A stretch of DNA of 28,456 nucleotides, taken from assembly GCA_001179505.1 (NCBI GenBank), contig CDMY01000149.1, positions 78,919 to 107,374 on the forward strand. The letters run 5' to 3'. Source of the DNA: Vitrella brassicaformis. Lineage: Eukaryota; Sar; Vitrellaceae. The notes under the pieces were generated by a model. That model saw only the letters and a list, made by a program, of their open reading frames with translations, made no database searches and was not told the origin of the DNA. The position numbers and the translations under genes were made by a program. Numbering within the stretch: the first letter of the stretch is position 1; the number at the start of each line of letters is the position of its first letter. Shown piece after piece: positions 1 to 9,157 of the stretch.

Positions 1-75
1 ACAACACACAAACACAGCGGCTGCCTCATGTTCCTGGCCCCCATGGCCAACGACTTTCATACACTTATTCATTGC

Positions 76-852
76 TCACCCTGCGTCCCTGTGGATGCGT
101 CCGTTGGTCTTCTCAAACTCGGTGGCCTCTTTGGCCGTCTCTCTGAAGCTGGCTACGTCCACGGGGCCCACCTGTACGCTCGTGCGGGCGGTGACGGGCC
201 GCCGGGAGGCCAGCAGGTTGGCCGTGTGGGTGATCCTCCCAGCAGCTGTCGCTCCCTCTGGTGTGCCCGTGACCGATCTGGGGTTGGATGGGTGCAGTGT
301 GGGGTAGAATGGGGCCGTCCGGTCGCCCTCTGAGTTGAGGGCCCGCATGTAGAAGGACGCCAGGGGCTCGGACTCGATGGCCTCGATGGGGTCCATCCGA
401 CCCACTCGCGTCAATGTCGTCATGTCGCGGTACGTCGTGCGGTAACCATGCTGCTGGCTCCACGACGGGAGGCCGGGGTAGAATGACGGCTGTCCACTCA
501 CTTCATTCGCAGAGGTGTCAGCCGCACCAGCCGACTCGCCCTTGGGGCCCTTGGCGAGGGACAAAGAGAGCTTCTCGACGCCGCTGCCGCTGAGGAAGCT
601 GCCCCGCCCACCCGCACCGCCATCCCTGAACGCCAATCCAATCCATTGACACACCCCGACCGTGACACGTTCACGCACATTCTCCTTTGCATGATGTTGC
701 AAGGCGTGCCTGGTTCGGGGGACGGCTGTTCTGCACGACATCTCACGGTAGGAGGTGCGGTAGGCGTGCTGCTTCGTCCAGGGCATCCGGCCCTCATACA
801 AAGCCACATTCGTCCCGCCTAACCACACACGCAATTGAAACAGCGTCGACAT
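76..852 (-). CDS. Unrecognised protein with internal WxxQHxYRTxYR repeat
   Basis: I do not recognise the family. The frame is open for 258 codons from an ATG at 852 to a TGA at 76-78. A second ATG at 786 opens directly on the first repeat and is the safer start, because the 852 ATG is destroyed in the second copy at the right edge of the window. Two stretches are alike: one near the N-terminus (MPWTKQHAYRTSYREM) and one mid-protein (LPSWSQQHGYRTTYRDM), each preceded by a Tyr-Gly or Phe-Tyr turn. Short Tyr-Arg-Thr repeats of this kind occur in axonemal microtubule inner proteins, so a flagellar role is possible, but that is a weak guess. The region between the repeats is Gly/Ser-rich and may hide a small intron. 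The gene is head-to-head with the SAM carrier, with 260 bp between start codons. Confidence 0.55.
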   Translation of the reverse strand: MSTLFQLRVWLGGTNVALYEGRMPWTKQHAYRTSYREMSCRTAVPRTRHALQHHAKENVRERVTVGVCQWIGLAFRDGGAGGRGSFLSGSGVEKLSLSLAKGPKGESAGAADTSANEVSGQPSFYPGLPSWSQQHGYRTTYRDMTTLTRVGRMDPIEAIESEPLASFYMRALNSEGDRTAPFYPTLHPSNPRSVTGTPEGATAAGRITHTANLLASRRPVTARTSVQVGPVDVASFRETAKEATEFEKTNGRIHRDAG

Positions 853-1027
853 GACCGAGTTGTGCCGTCATATGCACCGCGTCCGTATCGACTGACCGAG
901 TGGGCGGCCGACGGATGAGTAGCGGCTGACAAAAGGGGGGCAGGCAGCGCTCGTGTGAGGCCGGTGAGATGAGGAGGCCTCCACCATAGCGAACTGGAGG
1001 GAAGGCAGAGGTCTCGACGTGGCCCCC
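661..1027 (-). repeat. Left arm of a long inverted duplication
   Basis: The reverse complement of this stretch matches 28097-28456 almost base for base. I count about 8 substitutions and no indels, all in the part upstream of the gene. The last 170 nt, which hold the coding start, are identical. The outer boundary near 1027 lies 86 bp from the ATG of the SAM carrier, so the copied segment carries this gene's 5' flank and start but stops short of its neighbour. The other boundary is not visible, because the right copy is cut by the end of the window. Confidence 0.95.
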
Positions 1028-1112
1028 CAAAAGCTTGGCCCCGCGACTCCCGGCCAGCTTCACGGATCGACAACTGGAAGAGGAATGAACGAATCTCCGT
1101 AGATGCGACAAG

Positions 1113-2690
1113 ATGAACCGCACTCGCTCTTTGCTACCAGTACTGCTATGCGCGACTGTTCTTGGAAAATCGGTGGCAGCAATCTCCGGCTCCCCTCACG
1201 GTAAGGAGTCTCGTTCATCCATTTGGCTGTACCTATTGGAATGGCTGCAGCTTTTCCAACACGGCCACACAACAGGGAGAGGCCCACCTTCATCTTGTCC
1301 AATGGCGCCGGCCTTGCTCCTTTCCTATCAGGGCTATCTGCCCTCCCACCCACAGGGAAGCATGTTATTGCAGCAGCTGTCGCAAGATGCAGCTCTCTAC
1401 TACTGTTCTATCCCATCGGTGAGCGAATAAGGGCAGAGCCACGCCGTCTCTCAGCAGTGTGCTTCGGCAGACACGATCAAGTGTCGGACTCAGGCCATTA
1501 AAGTGGGACCAACGCCTTCGCAGAGGGCCGGCTCGCTGTATCGTGGCGCTGTCACAAACATTATCGTGAGCGATCGTGGAATCACAGGCCGCTGTTCCGT
1601 ATGCATGTCCGGCGAGCTGCTTTTTAGGTTGGGGAAGTGCCGTACATCATGATCACGTTTGCTTTATTCCGAATCTTCAGTACTACTTTGGCGGGCTGGC
1701 TGCCATGTAAGTCGTCGAATGAAAATGAATCCGCTGGCAATCCCAGACCTACTCATCTTGACAGGTCTGCCGCCTGCTTTGGTCTCTTTCTTTGCGGCGC
1801 TGATCGGAGAAACGTTCGGGTAACAACAACGCCGTGATGATAAATACAGCAGACATGCGACCGTCACATGTGTTGTGGATCTTCCCACAGGTGTTTGTGG
1901 TAAAGATGAATGATCACACAGTCGCATACCCCTGTACGGCCGCACCTTTTGCCAGGCTGGTACCAAACGAGATCGTCAAACAGCGGATCCAGAGTGGAAG
2001 GCAGCCGTCAATCTTCGATGCCGTGCGTAGTATTTCCACTCAAGGAGGCTTCTATCGAGGCTTCATCAGGTGTGTGTATGCGAGAGATGGACGGGACGGA
2101 ACAAAACTGGTAACATATCTAAGGCCGTCTGATGTGCAGCCATATCGCGAGAGATTCGACATTCAGGTGATTCAAACTTCAAAGACTCTTGCGACCTCAC
2201 TTCATCCAGTCACAGGTTGATTGTTGAGCTGTCAGGGGCCTGCAGCTCTCTTCGTATGGAGCAATTCGGAGGATTGCTGCTGGGTGAGCAGCACTTCAGC
2301 TGAGGTGATCATTTGATCATTTGGCGATTCCACCAGGAACCTGGCGAAAAATCCACTCTTTTTAGGGATGCTCGCTGGATCTCTGGCAGGCGCCGCGACA
2401 AATCCTTTGGATGTCGCGAAGGTAGACGAGGAGAAAAGCGAGTGGTTGCATAGGGAGACGCGTGATTTTGTGCTCAGACTCGAATAATGACTGGGACCGT
2501 CGAGGCCTCTTTCGATACAGAGAGTCAGTCAGGACCATCCCGCATCTTCCGTGTGTTGAAGACGACATATGACGAAGAAGGATGGACTGGACTATTTCGG
2601 GGCGTTATGCCGCGTGTCCTGTACATAGGACCCGCTTCGGCATTTTTCTTTCTCGTGTACGAGTGGATTCTTCATGCTCTTGGTTCATAG
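1113..2690 (+). CDS. S-adenosylmethionine carrier (SLC25 family), predicted plastid envelope
   Basis: Eleven exons (1113-1200, 1251-1418, 1471-1565, 1628-1706, 1765-1819, 1891-1899, 1956-2069, 2140-2166, 2236-2283, 2337-2421, 2478-2690) sum to 981 nt, or 326 residues plus stop. The three SLC25 signatures are present: PIDTIKCR (about residue 84), PNEIVKQR (about 168) and PLDVAKTR (about 250). The context GETFGCLWLVPNEIVKQR resembles SAM carriers (human SLC25A26, plant SAMC) more than other members. The family exchanges SAM for S-adenosylhomocysteine across the inner envelope or inner mitochondrial membrane. The N-terminus is a hydrophobic signal-peptide-like stretch, and splicing of intron 1 then yields HAFPTRPHNRER, an Ala-Phe motif followed by a basic region as in complex-plastid presequences. 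I infer plastid location. Exon 6 is only 9 nt. Confidence 0.88.
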
Positions 2691-2900
2691 GTCGATTTAA
2701 GCTTGGACTTGTTACATTTAGGCGAATCTGTCGGTTTTGAGAAAAAGAAACCCACTCAAAGAGAAACTGGCGGAGTGAAAACCGCTGGAACTTCAGTAAG
2801 CCGACGACCCCTGTTCGACTTATACCAAGCCTGATGTCTTGAGGTCACAAAGCAGCTCTTGCCTTGTTTGTCATTATCCCTCGTGTTTGTCGTTGAGCAA

Positions 2901-2946
2901 GGTCGACTTCGACGATTCTACTGCTTGTCGGAGTCGACCCTTTTTT
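2901..2946 (+). other. 13-bp hairpin followed by a T-run
   Basis: GGTCGACTTCGAC at 2901-2913 pairs with GTCGGAGTCGACC at 2927-2939, with one G-T wobble, around a 13-nt loop. A run of six T, one C and further T follows directly. A stable stem plus T-run is the form expected at the 3' end of an RNA polymerase III transcript, but I recognise no RNA family upstream, so this may be a chance structure or part of the SAM carrier 3' flank. Confidence 0.4.
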
Positions 2947-4245
2947 CTTTTTGATTCACATCACTCTGGATGGTCGTATCGCAACGTAGATCTATTTTCC
3001 CAAGAGCTGCACTCTCTGCACTTCCTCGGAGGGATTAGGCTCGTTCGTGTGAGCAATCGTTACAGTTTCATCCAAAAACACACTTCGTGGGGCCAGGCAT
3101 CACGCTTCATCAGGCTACTTTCTTTGAAGCGTGAATCGGCCGTGAATTATGGATGATGCGTCATCGCCCTTGTCTGTCACGCGCAGCTGTCCGAATTGCA
3201 CACCTTTCGCATTCCATCTATTCGCCGAATAATGTTTAGCGTGAGAAGAGTCTGCCTCCCCTGCTTCATTGTTGTGTGGGCTTCGAATGCGTGTCTAATT
3301 GTTGTTCTGTTACCGACGCGTCTCTCTTCGGTCTTGGATTCATGCCTGCGTAAGAAAGACAGGCTCGTTGTCGGCCGGCAGGACCTCGGTGCTCAAACCT
3401 TTTTTTTGTACCTTCTTGTCATCAGGGCTAATCGCCTGACACTTCGTTGTCCTCAAATCGACGACATCAACGTCAAAAAACCAATGGAACTTACGCCGTG
3501 ACCGCCGCTGCGATTGCTTGGCTGAAATATCACGAGTAGTCCCGTGAGCGTGGTTTTCTGTCGTTTCTTCCCTTTGGGCCTCTCTCCGCTTGTCGTTTCG
3601 CTCTGGGCGTCTCTCTGCGTGTCGCCTCATTCTTTCTCTGATTCAGAGCAGCTTTAAGAGTAGGAACAGATCGTCCCGCTTCACACCGTGCTGTGAGACA
3701 TCGTGTTACGGTACTCGGTTTGCGGATCGTTGAACCGACAGGAAAACGTCGCGAGTTCCTGCCGCTGTGGGATTGTTGTCGCGTATGTTTGTGCGATGGC
3801 AGTGGTAGATGTCTCTCATACAAAACGAGACACACACAGACAGTTTGACAAAAGACTCTCCATATAGCAGCAATTGATCAACGTCACCAACGAACGTGAT
3901 CACCGCGGTGTACAGCAAATCGCCGTAACCATATTGTACATCTCTGCCCTTTCGTCAGCACTGCACCCCGGGCTGCATGGGTGTACTTTCCTGGTTCATT
4001 CTAACGCATCACGGAAGTATGTCGTCTCAGTGCCAACGTTCCCCATTTTATCGACAGTAGAAAGTCATGTGTCGCAATCTGTCTCCTAGCGGCGTGTCCC
4101 TAGCGGCGTAGGGTCTCTGCGAATAGATCTTTGAGCGCGGTGGAGTGCGGTCCGCATATCTATTGTTGACAATCGTACCCTAAGTGGGTTCACTGAAAAG
4201 TCACTTGTTGGACATTGAGCTCAGAGGGGGCATTAGGCAAATGCG

Positions 4246-4255
4246 AAACCCTAAA
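4246..4255 (+). promoter_or_regulatory. Telo-box-like motif AAACCCTAAA
   Basis: The decamer AAACCCTAAA matches the plant telo-box, which occurs in promoters of translation-related genes. It lies about 1.3 kb upstream of the nearest start codon, so a role here is doubtful. It is listed because a related CTAACCC-type array lies just upstream of the ribosomal protein gene at 11239-11289. Confidence 0.2.
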
Positions 4256-5550
4256 CAGCACAGCGCACAAATAGCGCAGGTAGGCTGATGCGGTCTCAGC
4301 TCGTCTAGGCACATGTGTGTGTTCGCTCGCTGCATCAAAGACAGACAGCCGCACACCACAAAGATGTCTTACAGAACAAATGTGTTTGACTTACCCATTG
4401 CATGCCAACGCCACTGTGTATTTATTGACAAGGCACAGAGCGACGCAATGACAAAAGCGAGGGACGACTGGGACACTCACAGAGGTACTGTGAGGCGAGA
4501 GCCACTAACTAGAAGATGGGAAGATTGAGAACAGCCACGTGTGCACGGACATCACGACTCGTGAGGACTGTACACCCTCACATGGCCGTGAATATCCGCA
4601 TGGCCTGCAGTCTCTCTTGTGATTCGAGAAACTGACACAGAGCAGTTCTCTTGCAGGGCTGTTCTATCTGACTCAGCAAGCTGGCATGCATGTTTGCCAC
4701 GTCATGTGCTTCTAATGCCTCGCTCATCTATACGGTCAAGAGGGGGAGACAGAGAAGCCAAAACAGGCAAGCAAACCCACCATCAGTGACCGTGGAGGCA
4801 AGAAAAAGAGCAGAAAAGGCACACACGAAAGGCGCCGAGAAAAGGTAAGCAATAGAAATGAAGGCGCTATCGACCGTCAGGTAAGTAGCTGATGTCTGTG
4901 AAAGCAGAGCGACCCAAGAATGGCCAGCTCAGGCTGCAGACACGTCAGCAGTGTAGTCTTCAGGATGCTTGCGTGGCGCTTCGTCACAAGCCCTGAAGCC
5001 AACAAAAGAAACAAACACAAACATGCTTACGTGTGTGTGTATCTTCTGCCGCAGCCGAGTCTGCACCGAGAAAAGGACAGACAGACACGAAAGGCAGATA
5101 GATGAGGCAGACAGCCAGAACAACAATGAAAGGCACACTTAGATGTTCATGATGTGCATGTGAGTGCCGTGCCAAGCCGCGTGGAGTTGCGGAGGTGGTA
5201 GCAAGAGCACATGATGCCTCCCATTTCTCCAAGTGTCATCCGCATGGCTTGACGAGCTGCTGTAAGCTGACAAACAGCCGAACGAAGCACCTCGCCTGTT
5301 TCTTTCTCGATGATCTCGCTGACCGCCAACTCGTTGGCACGAAGCGGAGGGGAGTTAGAGCGGAGACCGAATTACACGGGCGAGATGGGACCCAAGTGAC
5401 CTTTTGTTTTCTCAGTTCAACCGTGATCGACGATTTTGTCTGCCCGACGCCCTCCGTCTGAGAAAGACGAAGACCTCCTGAAGTGTCAGCCCGATTCGCG
5501 GACCAACCAGGGCGTGGTGTGTCGGTGGCGTGTAGCGAGAAGAGAAGGCG

Positions 5551-7683
5551 ATGGCAGATCAAAACGAGGGTCCACCGATGAAACGGCAGAAGGCTGCGGA
5601 GACTCTAATAGCTCGAGCGGGTGGGAGGGGACAGGACGATGCAACGGGTCAGACTAAACATGGGGAAGGACGTGTGTGTGGTTTGTGTTCAGGAAAGGAG
5701 GCTCGTCCGAAGCTCGAACTCTGTGCTGCAGACCTCGTGAGTGTGGAAAAGCTCACGGACAAAGGTGCCCAGCGTGAGTCGACAAAGGTGCCCACCCTCA
5801 ACCAACAGCAGCCTGCGAAGAATGTCCCGAAAGACTACGTCGGTTTCAAGGACCTGGAGACGATGGTGGATGGCAAAATCATGGAGGGATACCAGTTGAT
5901 GGACACACCGCACGAGCGCGTGGGCCCAGCAGTGCTTACAAGATTCGCGAGAGGCGGCAAGACACGGACACTTCAAGAGATCGGCAAGATGCTTCAGGAA
6001 CGGCAGATTCCTACTCTCTTCATCACCTTCAACGATCTCACTGCGATCGACAATGATGAGCGTCAGAACATCACCGCACTGCAGTCCGTCTTGATGCGCA
6101 TTGCATGGGGGGCAGCGACAGAAGCTACTGTTCAAAAGGTGATAGAAAATGCGAAAAAAGCCGGCACTTCCCCAACCGCGCGCAACTGGACCGTGAGCAA
6201 CTTCGACTTCTCCGAATGGATCCAAGCCGCTTGTATACGGTCGGTCAATCACAGATTTGAAAGACCGCTGATATTGACTCATCTCTCTCTTCTTGTTTGT
6301 CTTTATGTGGTGTACGTTGATTGTAGCAAAGACGAGGTCGAGGCGTGGCTTCAGGATCAGCCACTCATCCTCCTTATCGACGAGTTCAATCAGCTGCTGA
6401 CGAAGGACCTTTTGGACGAGCTGAAGATGGCTGACGAAAACACACTAGCGAGGGAGTCAGACCAGGCTGAAGAAGTTGCTGCTTTCATCTCGAAGTCATT
6501 CCTCAAAGCCGAGCTGTCGTTTTTTGGTGTTTTCCAGCCATGTCGTGACGGTGGGAGATGGGCTTGAGGACTATTGGGGACGAAGCAGAAGCGGCCGACT
6601 TGCTAAGAAATTGCGAATCCCAGTGATCAAGCAGCTCGAGGACGCACGTCTTATCACCTTATGTGCTGACGGAGGACACATCTGCTGGACGGGGCGAGCA
6701 CCAGCACTGTTATTCCAGCTATTTCGTAACAGTCCTAAGTGCGAAGCCCCAAGACCGTCTGACGTCACGCGCCACTTCTCCGCAGCTCCCACCATCAGTG
6801 CCGACACTGTCAGAGCTCTAGTGCAGTCAGCACTTAAGGGGGATGCGACTCGGGACTATCTTCTTGCTCTCGGTGCCATGCTGGCGGACGTTGACGTGTT
6901 TGATTCCAAATGCGTCTGGCCCCCTTGCTATTTGGGTGAAGCTTGCAACAAGGCGTCAGACTCCAAAGGCGTCAAGACGACCCTCGGCATGGAATTTGCC
7001 TCCGGCATTGGAGAAGTCGACGCGTTGCTCAAACAACTACTAGGGGACACTTCTGGAAAACAATGGGAGGGTGTCAGCGCTGCGGCGGTCCTCCTTCGAC
7101 TGCTGGACAGCCACATAGCGCTCACCTACCTTCATGGACCGCCTCTGCAGCTGCCGGAAAATTCGGAACGCCTCGTGCCAGACCCGGTCGTCACTGGATG
7201 CGCGTTTGGATCGTTTGTGCGTGTTCCTTCTAAGTCAAACCTGAAGGAGCTCCTCTTGTGGTGGCTAAACGAGAGACAGCCCGAGACGAGAGAGGGGCAG
7301 AGGTTTCTCTCGTATCTGGTCAAACCAACTAACACGCAGTTCGAGGGTTGGGACTTCTTCGTCTTCATCACCATGGACGGGCGCCTGCGTGACGTCTGGG
7401 GCTACCAGTGCAAGCAGGACAATACGAAACCGACGACCGCCACGACAAGCACGATTAAGAAGAGCCTGAAAAACGTCAAGGGCGACGAGCAGCTGAAGGC
7501 ATTAGGCATTGCGGGCGCCAGAGTGTGGTTGCAAGGTGTATGGCCATCAGACGGATAAGATGGATGAAAAAAATCGAAGACTGGCCACTGTACTACCCTT
7601 GCAATGCCACGCTCAGGGAGTTTCTGGGCGCCTCACTGAGTGAAGCGTGCCCGTCGGAGTTGTTGGATGTGAAAAAGAACTAG
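5551..7683 (+). CDS. P-loop NTPase plus PD-(D/E)xK-like nuclease, Crinkler/RHS-like, frame break
   Basis: The start ATG at 5551 opens a protein with a basic PMKRQK stretch near the N-terminus (possible nuclear signal) and no signal peptide. A degenerate Walker A (ARGGKT, about residue 133) and a Walker B (LILLIDEF, around 6367-6390) mark a P-loop ATPase. The C-terminal part has GWDFFVFI (about 7345) and WGYQCKQ (about 7405), the D and QxK pattern of a restriction-endonuclease fold. This NTPase plus nuclease order matches the Crinkler/RHS-type class. An 87-nt intron at 6240-6326 is likely. A 44-nt intron at 7536-7579 bypasses two in-frame stops and restores a family-like tail ending at 7683. 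Between about 6490 and 6545 the frame moves by +1: a conserved-looking FLVFSSHV block lies in the second frame. This is an insertion, a sequencing error or a missed short intron; the gene may be a pseudogene. The family assignment is from memory of motifs. Confidence 0.6.
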
Positions 7684-7787
7684 AGAGGGCAAGCGATGCT
7701 GAACGTTCCTGATGTTGGTAATCCAGACATTAATTCCTTCACCCATGAAAAGCAAGCCGTGAACCATGCATGAGTCCGCTACTCGAA

Positions 7788-9157
7788 TTAAGATTGCGTC
7801 AACCCTTCCCTTTCTCCACTCGAAGAAGCTGCGCTCGAACCACCGCCCTGCGCGCAGCATCCTGTCTTCCGCGGTCCTCGTGCCGCATCGGACAGGTTCA
7901 CTCTCCCTCGGCCTGTGCTGTCTGATTCGCTGGCCCCAGCACCACCGCCAGAAAGCTGCAACGACTTCGTTTGCACTGCATTCTTCCTTCTGTGAAAACA
8001 CAGCAACAAGACGTTGCTGAAAGACATGCTGTGTGCGGCTATCCCTCACCTGAGGTCAACAAGTTTGGCCGCAGCCGACAAGAAGGCATTGTCGACGTTG
8101 GACGCAGTCTGTCATGTTATTGCATTTGCCAAGAAGTGTGCAACGTTGTACGTTGTCGTTGAATGATTGGAAAACTTCGCCCACCTTGGCAGATGTATTC
8201 ACGAAGATCGCGCCGATGCGGTCCGCACACGCCTGCAGAACAGGGGATAACGACGTTATACTTGTCACAGAGCTGCGTAATCCTACCGGTGTGTGGAACT
8301 TCCTAACCTTTGCTTCTTCCTCAGACACTTGGATCTGGTCCTTCAAGTCATACTTGTTGCCAACGAGGAGTTTCACCTGGGCAGAAGACGCATCGATGTC
8401 TTGTGTTTGCAAATCAGACGAGACAGCACATGAAAAGGAATCGAGTACCGTTGACGGGCCGCAGTCGTGATGCTCCTGAATCTGCAATACAGCTCCCCAT
8501 TTGATCGTGTGCCCACCATTTTCCTCCCCAATAGGCCTGCCCGAAGTACCTGGTTCAGCCATTGGTCCACGTGGTCAAAGGATTCTCTGCTGGTGGCATC
8601 GTAGACGAGAACAAAGCCATCTGCGTTGCGGTAGTAATTGCCTGTGACGACGCTGAACCTTTCTTGGCCTGCAGTGTCCCACTGCGAAGACAACCAAATC
8701 CGACAGTCCAATCAACCAGCGCAGCTGCCTACCAGCTGCAGCTTGACGAGTTTGCCCTTGATCATGGTGACGACTGTCTTGAAGTCGACGCCAATCGTTG
8801 ACACGTGGAAGTCCGAATACACGTCCTAGGGGAAGGGGTGATGAGCAGGATGGCGAAGAACAAGCGTGACAAGCCTGTGCCCACGGCCTTTCTCAGAATG
8901 CGTATGACCTGGACAAAACGGGTGAGAAGACAGCTCTTCCCAACGCCAGAGTCCCCCACTGTCACGAGTTTGAACTTGAAATCACCGTCACCCTAAAGAA
9001 ACAAAAGGTTGGTGCGAAGAAGAGCACTTTCACTTTCATCATCGTGTTTGAACATACCGCGCCGTCTCGAATCTGCAAACAATCGACAGAAAAAAGGGAA
9101 GGGGCGGTGACCTACTTGTAGGAAATGCTGGAAATCGCGTCTGTACCTGGAGTACAT
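7788..9157 (-). CDS. Rab-family small GTPase
   Basis: Ten exons (9157-9116, 9072-9058, 8992-8909, 8825-8733, 8681-8550, 8481-8449, 8376-8308, 8232-8185, 8108-8050, 7989-7788) sum to 777 nt, or 258 residues. All G motifs are visible: GDSGVGKS (about 28), STIGVDFK switch I, WDTAGQE (about 79), GNKYDL (about 139) and NTSAK (about 168). The sequence between them follows the Rab1/Rab8/Rab35 group, so a role in vesicle traffic on a membrane surface is expected. Two things are odd. Exon 2 is only 15 nt. The C-terminus also runs about 21 residues past a CysCys pair (KTGCC) into a Gly/Ser-rich tail, so the usual terminal geranylgeranylation motif is not at the end. The start at 9157 overlaps the 3' end of the kelch gene on the same strand. 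Confidence 0.9.

Larger units (their letters stand above)
2691..5550. other. Intergenic stretch without a supportable gene
   Basis: About 2.9 kb between the SAM carrier and the NTPase-nuclease gene. Open frames here are short and on both strands, without family motifs, repeated codon patterns or coherent splice joins. I see no tRNA cloverleaf, 5S rRNA or spliceosomal RNA consensus. The only structured items are a hairpin with a T-run at 2901-2946, a telo-box-like motif at 4246-4255 and a short direct repeat CCTAGCGGCGT twice around 4086-4110. The last few hundred bases probably hold the promoter and leader of the next gene. Confidence 0.6.

Noticed and set aside
794-1123. Long open frame on the minus strand, mirrored by a plus-strand frame at 28027-28323
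   Set aside because: It is open in both arms simply because they are near copies. The few differences mostly change residues, and no family or splice link is seen; it is better read as promoter of the adjacent gene.
3340-3835. Arg/Glu-rich minus-strand open frames
   Set aside because: They show skewed composition from T- and C-rich plus-strand sequence, with no start context, splice continuity or motif.
4313-4528. Plus-strand open frame of 71 codons
   Set aside because: No family resemblance, no neighbouring exon and a length expected by chance.
2691-5550. tRNA, 5S rRNA, spliceosomal RNA or CRISPR array
   Set aside because: No cloverleaf with a TTCGANNC arm, no U-RNA consensus and no spaced direct repeats were found by eye.
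6528-6545. An 11-nt intron (GTGTTTTCCAG) to explain the frame break
   Set aside because: Far too short to splice. An indel or a 43-82 nt intron is more reasonable.
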